From contig JAFULM010000026.1 in assembly GCA_017483185.1 (NCBI GenBank), forward strand, positions 1 to 57,207: a stretch of 57,207 bases of DNA, read 5' to 3'. Positions within the stretch are counted from its first letter, which is position 1, and each line of letters starts with the position of its first letter. The DNA is from Prevotella sp. (GTDB lineage: Bacteria; Bacteroidota; Bacteroidia; Bacteroidales; Bacteroidaceae). This document shows positions 44,867 to 54,613 of the stretch, piece after piece. The notes beneath the pieces were generated by a model, which saw only the letters and a program-made list of their open reading frames with translations, ran no database searches and was not told the DNA's origin. The translations under genes were made by a program, and so were the position numbers.

Positions 44867-47329
44867 ATGAATATTTCCTATAAATGGTTAAAGGAATATG
44901 TTGACTTTGAGCTCACTCCCCAGGAGGTCTGTGACGCTCTTACGTCAACAGGACTTGAAGTTGATGCGCTCGAAGAGGTGCAGAGCATCCGGGGCGGACT
45001 GAAAGGACTCTATGTGGGCAAGGTGCTCACTTGCGACATCCACCCCAATTCGGACCATCTTCATGTGACGACGGTTGACCTCGGTCACGAGACTCCGTCG
45101 CAGATTGTCTGCGGTGCGCCGAACGTGGCTGCGGGCCAGAAGGTCATCGTGGCTGACCTCGGATGTGTGCTCTATGACGGTGACAAAGAGTTTGTCATCA
45201 AGAAGTCGAAGCTGCGCGGCGTGGAGAGCTGCGGAATGATTTGTGCCGAAGACGAAATCGGTGTCGGTACGAGCCATGACGGCATAATCGTTCTGCCGGA
45301 GGATGCTCCCGTAGGACAGCCCGCAGCCGAATACTATAATCTGGAGAGCGACTGGCTTATAGAGGTAGACATCACGGCCAACCGCGCTGACGCACTGTCA
45401 CACTGGGGCGTAGCCCGTGACCTCTATGCGTGGTTGAAGCAGAACGGATATGAGACGTCGTTGCATCGTCCCGACTGCAGCGCCTTTGCCGTTGACAACA
45501 CGGACCTGCCTATCGAGGTGACGATAGAGAACACGGAGGCATGCCGCCGATATGCTTGCCTGAGCATCACGGGATGTGAGGTGAAGGAGAGTCCGAAGTG
45601 GTTGCAGGACAAGCTGTCCGTGATAGGTCTGCGTCCGATTAACAATATCGTCGACATCACCAATTATATAATGATGGCTTACGGTCAGCCGATGCACTGC
45701 TTCGACGCCGACATGGTCACCGGCCGTCATATAGTCGTGCGCACCCAGCCCGAGGGCACGAAGTTTGTGACACTCGACGGCGTGGAGCACACGTTGGGCG
45801 AGCACGACCTGAGCATCTGTAACGCTGAAGAACCGATGTGTATCGCCGGCATATTCGGCGGTAAGGGCAGCGGAACGTATGAGACGACGTGCAACGTGGT
45901 CTTGGAGAGCGCCTATTTCCATCCGACATGGATCCGCAAGAGCGCACGCCGCCACGGTCTCAGCACTGATGCGTCGTTCCGTTTCGAGCGCGGCATCGAC
46001 CCCAATGGCGTGATATATGCCCTGAAACAGGCTGCCATACTCTGCAAGGAACTGGCCGGCGGCAAGGTGTCGATGGAGATTCGTGACGTCTATCCGACGC
46101 CGATGGAGAACCCGAAGGTCACTCTCGGCTTTGACTATGTGAAGACGCTGATTGGCAAGGAGATTGCCAATGAGACGATAAAGAGCATCTGCGAGAGCCT
46201 CGAAATGAAGGTGCTCGGCGAGACGGCCGAAGCGCTGGAGATCGAGGTGCCGGCATACAGGGTTGACGTGCAGCGTCCGTGCGACGTCGTTGAGGACATT
46301 CTCCGTATCTACGGATATAACAATGTGGAAATACCGACTCAGTTGAAAAGCTGTCTTGTGGTTAAGGGCGACGAGGATATGAAGCACCGTCAGGCCGATA
46401 CCGTGAGCGAGCAGCTTGTTGGTAGCGGCTTCAACGAGATATTGAACAACTCGTTGACCAAGGCAGCCTACTACGAAGGCCACAACATGTTCAAGCCCGA
46501 AAACTGTGTGAAGATTATGAATCCGCTCAGTACGGACCTTAATGTAATGCGCCAGACGCTGCTGTTCGGCGGTCTGGAGAGCATTGAGCACAACATCAAG
46601 CGCAAGAATGCCAACCTCCGCTTCTTCGAGTTCGGAAACGTCTATACATTTGACCCAGAGAGGAAGAACGCCGACAATCCCATTGCAGCATATCGCGAGG
46701 ACAATCACCTGGCGCTCTGGCTCACCGGCAAGCGCGTGGAAGGCTCATGGGCACATCCCGACGAAGACAGCACATTCTATGAGCTTGAGGCATACGTCGA
46801 GAACATTCTGCGCCGCATCGGTGTGCAGCCGGGAATGACGGTACGCAAGAAGAGCGACAACGACATCTTCTCTACCGGCATGACGATAGAGAACCGCGGC
46901 GGAAAGAAGCTCGTGGAGATGGGTGTGCTGAGCAAGAAGCTGCTGAAGGCCGCCGACATCGCCGCTCCCGTATATTATGCGGAGCTGAACTGGACGTCGC
47001 TGATGAAGGTCGTGCGCAAGAACAAGGTGCTCTACACGGAGATAAGCAAGTATCCGGCCGTAAGCCGCGACCTGGCGCTGTTGCTTGACAACGGCGTGGA
47101 GTTTGCCGCCATCGAAGAGATTGCACGTCAGACGGAGAAGAAGCTCTTGAAGAAAGTCGAACTCTTTGACGTTTACGAGGGCAAAAATCTGCCGGCGGGC
47201 AAGAAGAGCTATGCCGTCAATTTCATTCTGCAGGATGAGACGAAGACGCTCAACGACAAGCAGATTGACGCCATAATGAACAAGCTTATAACGAATTTAA
47301 AGAATAAACTGGGAGCAGAGCTCCGCTAA
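44867..47329 (+). CDS. pheT: Phenylalanyl-tRNA synthetase beta subunit
   Basis: 820 aa, a full-length beta chain. The N-terminal MNISYKWLKEYVDFEL start is typical. A tRNA-binding EMAP-like domain (about 40-150) carries HPNSDHLHVTTVD and IVCGAPNV. The B3/B4 editing domain, a B5 domain (KVTLGFDYVKTLIGKEI), the catalytic-like core and a C-terminal ferredoxin-fold anticodon-binding domain (YPAVSRDLALLLD onward) follow. It pairs with PheS, encoded elsewhere, to charge tRNA-Phe. yebC follows after 14 bp. Confidence 0.97.
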   Translation: MNISYKWLKEYVDFELTPQEVCDALTSTGLEVDALEEVQSIRGGLKGLYVGKVLTCDIHPNSDHLHVTTVDLGHETPSQIVCGAPNVAAGQKVIVADLGCVLYDGDKEFVIKKSKLRGVESCGMICAEDEIGVGTSHDGIIVLPEDAPVGQPAAEYYNLESDWLIEVDITANRADALSHWGVARDLYAWLKQNGYETSLHRPDCSAFAVDNTDLPIEVTIENTEACRRYACLSITGCEVKESPKWLQDKLSVIGLRPINNIVDITNYIMMAYGQPMHCFDADMVTGRHIVVRTQPEGTKFVTLDGVEHTLGEHDLSICNAEEPMCIAGIFGGKGSGTYETTCNVVLESAYFHPTWIRKSARRHGLSTDASFRFERGIDPNGVIYALKQAAILCKELAGGKVSMEIRDVYPTPMENPKVTLGFDYVKTLIGKEIANETIKSICESLEMKVLGETAEALEIEVPAYRVDVQRPCDVVEDILRIYGYNNVEIPTQLKSCLVVKGDEDMKHRQADTVSEQLVGSGFNEILNNSLTKAAYYEGHNMFKPENCVKIMNPLSTDLNVMRQTLLFGGLESIEHNIKRKNANLRFFEFGNVYTFDPERKNADNPIAAYREDNHLALWLTGKRVEGSWAHPDEDSTFYELEAYVENILRRIGVQPGMTVRKKSDNDIFSTGMTIENRGGKKLVEMGVLSKKLLKAADIAAPVYYAELNWTSLMKVVRKNKVLYTEISKYPAVSRDLALLLDNGVEFAAIEEIARQTEKKLLKKVELFDVYEGKNLPAGKKSYAVNFILQDETKTLNDKQIDAIMNKLITNLKNKLGAELR

Positions 47330-47343
47330 AAACAATTATTCCA

Positions 47344-48072
47344 ATGGGAAGAGCATTTGAATATCGTAAAGCTGCAAAGCTGAAGAGATGGGGACACATG
47401 GCCCGCACATTCACAAAGATTGGTAAGCAGATTGCTATTGCGGTGAAGGCCGGAGGTCCGGAGCCGGAGAACAATCCGACCCTGCGCGCTATCATAGCGA
47501 ACGCCAAACGCGAGAACATGCCGAAGGATAACATCGAGCGTGCCATCAAGAACGCTATGGGCAAGGACCAGAGCGACTACAAGGAGGTTACATACGAGGG
47601 ATACGGCCCTCACGGTGTAGCTGTGTTTGTCGAGACGCTGACAGACAACACCACACGTACCGTGGGTGACGTGCGCTCGGTGTTCAACAAGTTCAACGGC
47701 AACCTCGGTACACAGGGAAGCCTTTCGTTCCTTTTCGACCACAAGAGCGTGTTCACATTCAAAAAGAAGGACGGTCTGGATATGGACGAGATGATTCTCG
47801 ACTTGATTGACTACGGTGTTGAGGATGAGTTTGACGAGGACGAGGAGTCTGGCGAAATCACCATCTATGGTGACCCGAAGAGCTTCGGCGAAATCCAGAA
47901 GCATCTTGAGAGCGAAGGCTTTGAGGTGACTGGAGCCGAGTTCACACGTATTCCCAACGACCAGAAGGAGGTGACGGCCGAGGAGCGCGAGACAATCGAG
48001 AAGATGGTTGAGAAGCTCGAAGATTTCGACGACGTGCAGACTGTCTACACAAACATGAAACCGGAAGAATAG
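47344..48072 (+). CDS. YebC/PmpR-family protein
   Basis: 242 aa with the family start MGRAFEYRKAAKLKRWGHMA and motifs NPTLRAIIANAKRENMPKDNIERAI and YEGYGPHGVAVFVE. Characterised relatives act either as DNA-binding regulators or as factors that relieve ribosome stalling at proline runs; which applies here is open. A Glu/Asp-rich C-terminal third is normal. Its 14-bp distance from pheT fits a translation-linked role. Confidence 0.93.
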   Translation: MGRAFEYRKAAKLKRWGHMARTFTKIGKQIAIAVKAGGPEPENNPTLRAIIANAKRENMPKDNIERAIKNAMGKDQSDYKEVTYEGYGPHGVAVFVETLTDNTTRTVGDVRSVFNKFNGNLGTQGSLSFLFDHKSVFTFKKKDGLDMDEMILDLIDYGVEDEFDEDEESGEITIYGDPKSFGEIQKHLESEGFEVTGAEFTRIPNDQKEVTAEERETIEKMVEKLEDFDDVQTVYTNMKPEE

Positions 48073-48107
48073 AAAGAATTAAATCAATAGCATTATCAAT
48101 TGATACC

Positions 48108-48159
48108 AAAAGAAAATTCCACCCGACAAAGACTTCTTTGTCGGGTGGAATTTTCTTTT
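48108..48159. terminator. Strong terminator after yebC
   Basis: A perfect stem of about 24 bp (48108-48131 with 48136-48159) around a 4-nt loop, with A-rich and T-rich flanks on either side. It can serve yebC and the convergent lipoprotein gene. Confidence 0.9.
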
Positions 48160-48199
48160 TTCCGAAGATTAATACTTCATTAATTTACAAATAAAAACT

Positions 48200-48589
48200 T
48201 TATTTATAGTCCTTTTCTGTGAATGTTCTTTCAAACAAGATGCGTCCCGTCTGGCTTTCGGAATGATATGTATAGGCAAAGTTGTAGCCGGCATCCTTAT
48301 ATGCCTTTATCGCTGTGGAGTTTCTAATCTGTTCGAGCAGCACTTTGGCCGGATCTATCTGTGCCACAATTTCCGGATTGTCGGCATTTCCACTTAATGT
48401 ATAATAATAGTGCATCGTGTGTGTCGAACGCTCAAAGACAAGGCTGTCGATCGTCGTGTTATCTGCGATTTTGGCCGGACAGTTCTTTTTGTTGTAGTTC
48501 TCCACTTCTTGAGCACATCTGTCTTCCAAAGATTGCTGGCACGCAGAAAGCATGACGGCCGCGATGAGTGTACATACAATATTTTTCAT
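48200..48589 (-). CDS. Small lipoprotein, unknown function
   Basis: 129 aa from ATG 48589 (MKNIVCTLIAAVMLSACQQ). The lipobox LSAC marks it for lipidation, and the mature part is about 110 residues. It has two more Cys and a repeated YYYTLSG/YHSE pattern of beta strands. I do not recognise the family. It lies 38 bp after the YjbR-like gene and is probably co-transcribed. Confidence 0.78.
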   Translation of the reverse strand: MKNIVCTLIAAVMLSACQQSLEDRCAQEVENYNKKNCPAKIADNTTIDSLVFERSTHTMHYYYTLSGNADNPEIVAQIDPAKVLLEQIRNSTAIKAYKDAGYNFAYTYHSESQTGRILFERTFTEKDYK

Positions 48590-48627
48590 AAATGATTTAT
48601 TATGTCGAGTTAGAAAAAACAACTTTA

Positions 48628-48996
48628 TTATTCTTTTATCTCAAGAATTTCCGGATGATCCGTCTTGAAGGATTTTGGTAGCTTTTTGACCACCTCACTA
48701 TAACTATGGCGTATGAGGGCCGTAATGAAACTATCGGAGAGGCTTCCCCGCAGTCTTAACTGGTTCCAGTATTTCTTGTTCCAATGCCAGGCAGGGGCAA
48801 TCTCTGCGTAATGTTCGCGCAGTTCGGTAGCATAGTCAGGGTCGCATTTCAATGCTGTATAATCCTCGCCGTCCAGACCTATGCAGACAAAAATCTTACC
48901 TCCAACTCTCAGCAACAGATTGTCCTCACCGAAAGCCATATCTTCCGTCGTGCATGGTAGTGACAGGCAGTATTCTCTGATTTCCTCTATGTTCAT
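48628..48996 (-). CDS. MmcQ/YjbR-family protein
   Basis: 122 aa of the DUF419 family with the start MNIEEIREYCLSLPCTTEDMAFG. Family markers are FGEDNLLLRVGGKIFVCIGLD and the late HWNKKYWNQLRLRG. The fold resembles a double-wing DNA-binding domain, and some members are annotated as DNA-binding, but a function has not been shown. It has its own promoter just upstream. Confidence 0.88.
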   Translation of the reverse strand: MNIEEIREYCLSLPCTTEDMAFGEDNLLLRVGGKIFVCIGLDGEDYTALKCDPDYATELREHYAEIAPAWHWNKKYWNQLRLRGSLSDSFITALIRHSYSEVVKKLPKSFKTDHPEILEIKE

Positions 48997-49091
48997 GTCC
49001 TCACTTTTGTTTCTTTCGCAGTTGCCAATATTCGCTCCCGGGCCATTCGGTGCGTGGTACCACGATGGATATTCTATTTTTTTGCGTATTG

Positions 49092-49123
49092 CAAAGGTAC
49101 AATAAAAAAACGGGAGTTTGCAA
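49092..49123 (-). promoter_or_regulatory. Bacteroidota-type promoter of the YjbR-like gene
   Basis: The minus strand reads TACCTTTG at 49099-49092 with TTG at 49123-49121, spacer 21 bp. Confidence 0.7.
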
Positions 49124-49285
49124 GTTGATTGGATAAAAAGGGAGTTACGAAAATAAATACATAAAAATATGTGACAAAATCTTGTTCGGGATTTTGCTTA
49201 AAATTCGCTATTTTGAAGCCTTTTTCGAGTGTTTTCCGACCAATAAATGAGCAAATATATGCCAGAAAATATGTCCCCGTTGAGT

Positions 49286-49672
49286 CATAAGGGCCTCCCG
49301 GCTCTTCAAAAGCGCAAAAGTTCAAGAGTTTTTGGCAATGAAAAATGTGCAAAAATGCGGTCGTTTTTGAGCAATAAGGGCCTTACGGTGTTGCAACGGG
49401 GCTGCCGTCATGTTGCAACGGGGCGCTCGTTGCAATGCAATAAGGGCCCCGTTGCAGAGCCGGGAGGGCCTCACGAGCACCCTCTCCACGCCCTGTTCAA
49501 AGATGACGGCCGCCGATGCTCATATAAGTAACTAAATATCAGACGATTGCGAAAACGGAGATTTTTTCGTCAAAAAACAATCTTGATTTTTACCTTCGCA
49601 GGAATTGAAAATTTGACGGCATGGCGGAAAAATTTCAGAAAGTGCCCCTAAAAAACGGCTTCAAATTCAGAA
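49286..49672 (+). repeat. Modular intergenic repeat, copy D (long form)
   Basis: The outer box CATAAGGGCC (49286-49295) and inner box AATAAGGGCC (49373) are 87 nt apart. The 99-bp core is 49373-49471, ending in CCGGGAGGGCCT. A 120-bp gap leads to the tail at about 49591-49672, with GAAAATTTG, GCATGGCGGAA, TTTCAGAAAGT and AAAAAACGGCTT. The core is 97/99 identical to copy E. It fills the gap between the YjbR-like and engB promoters; I support no gene in 49124-49851. Confidence 0.88.
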
Positions 49673-49851
49673 TTTTCAGGACAATGCTGCTCCTGATAGC
49701 ATGCCGTGGGCGATGTCATATCTCATGTGTAATCACTCCGACACGTCAAATTGCTGATAAGCGATATTGTTTTCGTGTCACACCTGATGGATTCTTGCAT
49801 CGGAATATTCACCTCTAATATGTCGGAAAAGCAGCAAATCTCTCTTTTTAT

Positions 49852-49882
49852 TTTGTTATTCGTCTATTTTGGCGTAAATTTG
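49852..49882 (+). promoter_or_regulatory. Bacteroidota-type promoter of the engB operon
   Basis: TTTG 49852-49855, a 19-bp spacer, then TAAATTTG 49875-49882, 21 bp before the ATG at 49904. Confidence 0.75.
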
Positions 49883-49903
49883 CAGACAAAACGAGATTAC
49901 ATT

Positions 49904-50524
49904 ATGGACATACGTAATGCAGAATTTGTAATAAGTTCACCGATGGTGTCAATGTGCCCCAAAGACACCAAGCCGGAATATGCTTTCATCGGGCGTTCCA
50001 ACGTAGGCAAGTCGAGTCTGATAAATATGTTGTGCAACAACAAAAAACTGGCCAAGACGTCAGCGACACCGGGAAAGACACTGCTTATCAACCATTTCAT
50101 CATAAACAAGGAATGGTATCTTGTGGATCTGCCCGGATATGGTTTTGCCAAACGCTCCAAAAAGGAGATTGCCAAATTGGAGCAAATGATAAACGGCTAT
50201 ATACTCCAACGGGAACAGTTAGTAAACGTCTTCGTGCTTGTGGACATACGTCTGGAAGCTCAGAAGATAGACCTCGAATTCATCAATTGGCTCGGTAGCA
50301 GCAGTGTGCCGTTTGCCATTGTCTTCACCAAGGCCGACAAACTGAATACTTCAAAGATACAATCGAATGTCGCTGCCTATAAGCAAGCACTTCAGACTAC
50401 ATGGGAAGAGTTGCCGCCGATGTTCATCACGTCATCAGATAAGAAAATCGGACGGGACGAGCTGCTCGACTATATAGGCGGTATAAACAAGGATTTGGGC
50501 GTGGAAAGTAAGGCCAAACGTTGA
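49904..50524 (+). CDS. engB: Ribosome biogenesis GTPase YsxC/EngB
   Basis: 206-aa TrmE-Era-EngA-like GTPase that assists assembly of the 50S ribosomal subunit. G1 is [13 protein letters not shown]2 lies in SATPGKT, G3 is DLPGYGF, G4 is FTKADK and G5 is ITSSDK. ATG 49904 is chosen because the open frame upstream runs through the promoter and has poor composition. It is the first gene of a six-gene plus-strand operon. Confidence 0.95.
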   Translation: MDIRNAEFVISSPMVSMCPKDTKPEYAFIGRSNVGKSSLINMLCNNKKLAKTSATPGKTLLINHFIINKEWYLVDLPGYGFAKRSKKEIAKLEQMINGYILQREQLVNVFVLVDIRLEAQKIDLEFINWLGSSSVPFAIVFTKADKLNTSKIQSNVAAYKQALQTTWEELPPMFITSSDKKIGRDELLDYIGGINKDLGVESKAKR

Positions 50525-50547
50525 TTCCGATTTCAAAACGACAGAAC

Positions 50548-52341
50548 GTGGCAAAAGAAATACCATATTTGGACGTACAGAACCTGAGCAAAAGATTTGG
50601 TGCTCTGGTACTCTTTGAAAATATCAGCTTCAGCATCGCCGAGGGGCAGAAAGTCGGTCTGATAGCAAAAAATGGCACGGGAAAATCCACTTTGCTTTCC
50701 GTCATATCGGGCAAAGAGGGACACGACTCGGGCAGCATCATCTTCAAGCGCGACCTGAAGGTCGGTTATCTCGAACAATCACCCAAGTTTGATCCGGACG
50801 AGACAGTGCTTGACGCATGTTTCAACCACAATGGTGAAGACGAGAAAGTGCTCAAGGCCAAACAGGTGCTCACGCAGTTGAAGATACGTAACCTATCGCA
50901 GCCTATGGGGCAGCTCAGCGGCGGCCAACAGAAACGTGTGGCTTTAGCCAACGTTCTGCTGACAGATCCGGACCTGCTGATACTCGACGAACCGACCAAC
51001 CACCTCGACCTCGAGATGATAGAGTGGTTGGAGGGCTATCTGTCGCGTGGCAACAAGACCCTGCTGATGGTCACTCACGACCGATTTTTCCTCGATCGCG
51101 TGTGCAGTGTCATCCTCGAACTTGATGACAACCGTATATATACCTACCGCGGCAATTACAGCTACTACCTCGAGAAGCGTCAGGAGCGGCTTGACGCACG
51201 TCGGGCAGAAATAGCCCGGGCCAATAATCTCTATCGTACGGAGCTTGACTGGATGAGACGCATGCCGCAGGCACGTGGTCACAAAGCGCGCTATCGGGAA
51301 GAAGCATTCTATGAATTAGAAAAAGTTGCCAAGCAACGGATGGAGGAAAGACAAATCCGTCTGAAGTCAACCAACGTCTATATTGGCAGCAAGATATTTG
51401 AATGTCAGTATATATCCAAGGCTTGGTCGCCGGAGTGCGTCATAATGAAGGACTTCTATTACAACTTCTCGCGTTACGAGAAGATGGGCATTGTCGGCAA
51501 CAACGGCACAGGCAAATCGACATTCATCAAAATGTTGCTCGGTCAAGAACAGCCGGATGCGGGCCGTATCGTTATCGGCGACACCGTCCGGTTCGGTTAT
51601 TTCTCTCAAGAAGGATTGAAGTTTGACGAAAATCAGAAAGTCATAGATGTCATAACCGACATTGCCGACTATATCGACATGGGAAGCGGACGCCACATGA
51701 CGGCCTCACAGTTTCTCCAGTACTTCCTGTTTACTCCCGAACAGCAGCATAATTATGTCTACAAACTGAGTGGGGGAGAACGGCGCAAACTCTATCTTTG
51801 CACGGTTCTGATGCGCAATCCCAATTTTCTTGTACTCGACGAACCGACCAACGACCTCGATATCGTAACCCTCCAGATACTTGAAGAATATCTGGCCGAC
51901 TTCTCCGGATGTGTCATTATTGTCAGCCACGACCGCTATTTCATGGACAAAGTCGTCGACCACCTGCTGGTCTTCAAAGGCAATGGAGAGATAAAAGATT
52001 TTCCCGGGAACTATACACAATACCGGATGTGGTCTTCATTGGAATCAGAGAAGACGGCAAAGAAGCCGGTCGTGGAAAAGAGTGAGAGGCCAACAGGGCG
52101 GCGGGACGGAGTGGTTGATACGCGCAGGAAGATGTCATACAAGGAAAAAATGGAGTTCGCACGTTTGGAAACAGAGATTGCTGCCTTGGAAGAAGAACAG
52201 CAGCACATCGAAGAAGAGTTGTGCAGCGGTACTCTCAATGTGGACGAACTGACCGAAAAGAGCAAACGTTTGCCGCTCCTGAAAGATGAACTCGACGAGA
52301 AGAGCATGAGATGGCTCGAATTGAGTGAAATCGGGAACTGA
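50548..52341 (+). CDS. ABC-F family ATPase (Uup-like)
   Basis: 597 aa from a GTG at 50548; a TTG at 50521 overlapping the engB stop is the other option. Two ABC domains lack membrane segments. Domain 1 has [12 protein letters not shown], signature [13 protein letters not shown] and Walker [13 protein letters not shown]. Domain 2 has [24 protein letters not shown] and [12 protein letters not shown]. The inter-domain linker (about 225-285) is basic and helical, and a C-terminal coiled coil (about 530-597) is present, as in Uup-type ABC-F proteins that act on the ribosome or DNA. It is followed after 14 bp by recR. Confidence 0.92.
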   Translation: MAKEIPYLDVQNLSKRFGALVLFENISFSIAEGQKVGLIAKNGTGKSTLLSVISGKEGHDSGSIIFKRDLKVGYLEQSPKFDPDETVLDACFNHNGEDEKVLKAKQVLTQLKIRNLSQPMGQLSGGQQKRVALANVLLTDPDLLILDEPTNHLDLEMIEWLEGYLSRGNKTLLMVTHDRFFLDRVCSVILELDDNRIYTYRGNYSYYLEKRQERLDARRAEIARANNLYRTELDWMRRMPQARGHKARYREEAFYELEKVAKQRMEERQIRLKSTNVYIGSKIFECQYISKAWSPECVIMKDFYYNFSRYEKMGIVGNNGTGKSTFIKMLLGQEQPDAGRIVIGDTVRFGYFSQEGLKFDENQKVIDVITDIADYIDMGSGRHMTASQFLQYFLFTPEQQHNYVYKLSGGERRKLYLCTVLMRNPNFLVLDEPTNDLDIVTLQILEEYLADFSGCVIIVSHDRYFMDKVVDHLLVFKGNGEIKDFPGNYTQYRMWSSLESEKTAKKPVVEKSERPTGRRDGVVDTRRKMSYKEKMEFARLETEIAALEEEQQHIEEELCSGTLNVDELTEKSKRLPLLKDELDEKSMRWLELSEIGN

Positions 52342-52355
52342 GCAAAAGGACTGAT

Positions 52356-52973
52356 ATGGAACAACAATATCCTTCAAAACTATTGGAAAGAGCCGTCGGC
52401 GAATTTGCCAAATTGCCCGGCGTAGGCCGCAAGACAGCCCTACGTCTGGTACTTCATCTGCTCCGACAGGATGCCGATGAAGTGGGAAAATTTACCGAAG
52501 CCATCGACAGAATGAAGCATGAGATAAAGCATTGTGCCATTTGTCACAACATCAGCGACACGGACATATGTCCGATATGTGCCGATGGACGACGTGATAC
52601 GTCCACAATCTGTGTCGTGGAAAACATTCAGGACGTGATGGCGGTGGAAAACACGCAACAGTTTCGTGGTCTCTATCATGTTCTTGGCGGCATCATTTCG
52701 CCGATGGACGGCATTGGACCGGGAGACATTGAGATTGACTCTCTTGTCGAACGGGTGGGACGTGGTGACATAAAGGAGGTCATCCTGGCTCTCAGTTCCA
52801 CGATGGAGGGCGACACGACCAACTTCTACATATCCCGTAAGCTCACTTCGTTTGAGGTGAAACTGAGCGTAATCGCTCGCGGAATATCCGTAGGTGACGA
52901 ACTTGAATATACCGACGAGGTCACACTGGGGCGGTCGATACTGAACCGTGTACCGTTTGAAAAGAATAACTGA
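52356..52973 (+). CDS. recR: Recombination protein RecR
   Basis: 205 aa, standard for RecR, which works with RecO and RecF to load RecA at gaps. The helix-hairpin-helix is [17 protein letters not shown] (near 22), the zinc finger has [16 protein letters not shown] (around 57-72) and the Toprim domain begins [13 protein letters not shown] with GIGPGDI later. The stop overlaps the next start by one base (TGATG). Confidence 0.96.
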   Translation: MEQQYPSKLLERAVGEFAKLPGVGRKTALRLVLHLLRQDADEVGKFTEAIDRMKHEIKHCAICHNISDTDICPICADGRRDTSTICVVENIQDVMAVENTQQFRGLYHVLGGIISPMDGIGPGDIEIDSLVERVGRGDIKEVILALSSTMEGDTTNFYISRKLTSFEVKLSVIARGISVGDELEYTDEVTLGRSILNRVPFEKNN

Positions 52974-53407
52974 TGAAAAAAACACGTAAACATTTGACCT
53001 CCATATTTTGGAGCATACCGGTTGCTGGGGCTGTCTTGGCCTTACTGTTTGAGAGTGATTCGATTGTACCGGGCACGATGGCAGGTTCGGTTGATGCCGA
53101 ATACATATCTCAGTCGATTATGGTATTGGTCACATTGGCCGCCATTCCGGGAGCATTGCGATTGTTCAAGACCCCGAAGGTAATGGCAGACCTCAAGACA
53201 TGTAAAGAATTGGCCCTGCAGAAATGGGGCACGACAAGACTCTGTATGATTGGAGTACCATTCGTATTGAACGTTCTCATGTATTATTTGTTCATGAGAG
53301 CGTCATTTGGTTATCTTGCCATCATTCTATTGATATGTCTGATTTTTGTCTACCCGACAAAGGACCGATGTGCTGCTGAGTTACAAAATGATACAGACAA
53401 AGAATGA
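52973..53407 (+). CDS. Small four-helix membrane protein
   Basis: 144 aa with four predicted membrane helices (about 11-27, 47-65, 92-110, 112-128), a cytoplasmic-looking loop KTPKVMADLKTCKELALQKWG and a charged C-terminus. I do not recognise the family. It overlaps recR by one base and the glycosyltransferase by ATGA, so it is translated as part of the operon. Confidence 0.8.
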   Translation: MKKTRKHLTSIFWSIPVAGAVLALLFESDSIVPGTMAGSVDAEYISQSIMVLVTLAAIPGALRLFKTPKVMADLKTCKELALQKWGTTRLCMIGVPFVLNVLMYYLFMRASFGYLAIILLICLIFVYPTKDRCAAELQNDTDKE

Positions 53408-54597
53408 AACTCACTGTCATCATAGTCAACTATAACGTCAAATATTATGTCGAACAGTGTCTCAACAGTTTGACAAAGGCTCTCGCCGGCATAGAAAACG
53501 AAATTTTTGTCGTCGACAACCATTCCCAAGACGATTCAGTGGCGTACCTGAGCCAACGTTATGCCCATATCCACATCATCGACTGCAATCACAATCTCGG
53601 TTTCGCACGGGCCAACAACATCGCTATCAATCAGTCGACAGGCGAATATGTCCTGCTACTCAACCCTGACACATTTGTGGCCGAAGACACTATCCGCAGT
53701 GTCCTTGACTTCATGGACAGCCATCCCCAAGTCGGTGGAGTAGGGGTGAAGATGCACAACCCAGACGGAACTCTCGCAATGGAGTCACGGCGTGGTCTGC
53801 CCACACCGATGACATCATTCTACAAGATGTGCGGTCTCTGTGCGCGTTTCCCGAGAAGTCGCCGTTTCGGACATTATTATATGAGTTATCTCGGATGGGA
53901 CTCGCCTGAACGCATAGAGATTGTCAGCGGGGCGTTCTGTTGTTTGCGGCGCACGGCGGTGGAAAAAGCGGGAAGTCTTGACGAAGACTTCTTCATGTAC
54001 GGAGAGGACATTGACCTTTCCTACCGACTACTGAAAAGCGGTTATGAAAATTGGTATCTGCCTTATCCGATACTCCACTACAAGGGCGAGAGCACTCACA
54101 AGACTTCGTTCCGCTATGTCCACGTCTTTTATCAGGCGATGCTCATATTCTTCCGAAAGCACTACGGCCACTTAGGAGTATGGATAACGTTGCCCATCAA
54201 GGCGGCAATATACGCCAAAGCCATGATGGCTTTGCTGCGCATGATACCCCACAACATACGCAAGTCATTGGGATTTGTAGACAAGAGTAACGTTGTCGGC
54301 CACTATATATTCGTCGGAAGCAGCACGATGACAGCCCACTGCCAAACCATTGCACGTCGAGTTGGACTTTCGGCAGAATTTCATTGTGTCGACGATGGAA
54401 ATCCGGAAAGCGCTCGAAAAGCTATTGCCGATGCCGTATCAGGCTCATCGCTTACTTATGTGGTCTACGATACGGACTTATTCGGATACGGCATGCTGTT
54501 GGAGATGATGGCTGCCGAGCCCCACCCGAGGGTTCTTCTTGGAACATACAGTGGCAAGACAAAAATCATAATAACACCAGACGATATAATAAAGTGA
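53404..54597 (+). CDS. Family 2 glycosyltransferase with extra C-terminal domain
   Basis: 397 aa. The first about 270 residues are a GT-A glycosyltransferase of the rhamnosyltransferase type: VIIVNYNVKYYVEQCLNSL at the start, VVDNHSQDDS, HNLGFARANNIAI, LLLNPDTF (metal-binding Asp) and DEDFFMYGEDIDLSYRL. It lacks long membrane helices. From about 295 a second, Rossmann-like segment (HYIFVGSSTMTAHCQTIARR through KTKIIITPDDIIK) is fused; I do not know its role. The substrate is likely a surface glycan, which is inference. Confidence 0.88.
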   Translation: MKLTVIIVNYNVKYYVEQCLNSLTKALAGIENEIFVVDNHSQDDSVAYLSQRYAHIHIIDCNHNLGFARANNIAINQSTGEYVLLLNPDTFVAEDTIRSVLDFMDSHPQVGGVGVKMHNPDGTLAMESRRGLPTPMTSFYKMCGLCARFPRSRRFGHYYMSYLGWDSPERIEIVSGAFCCLRRTAVEKAGSLDEDFFMYGEDIDLSYRLLKSGYENWYLPYPILHYKGESTHKTSFRYVHVFYQAMLIFFRKHYGHLGVWITLPIKAAIYAKAMMALLRMIPHNIRKSLGFVDKSNVVGHYIFVGSSTMTAHCQTIARRVGLSAEFHCVDDGNPESARKAIADAVSGSSLTYVVYDTDLFGYGMLLEMMAAEPHPRVLLGTYSGKTKIIITPDDIIK

Positions 54598-54613
54598 CAA
54601 AAATACAGACGAT

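Noticed and set aside
45398-46708. 436-codon open frame antisense to pheT
   Set aside because: It lies wholly within pheT on the opposite strand and has no family motif or promoter; it results from GC-rich codon use.
49247-49531. 94-codon frame over repeat copy D
   Set aside because: Frame conservation follows from the repeat's palindromes and fixed spacing; copy B has stops in the matching region.
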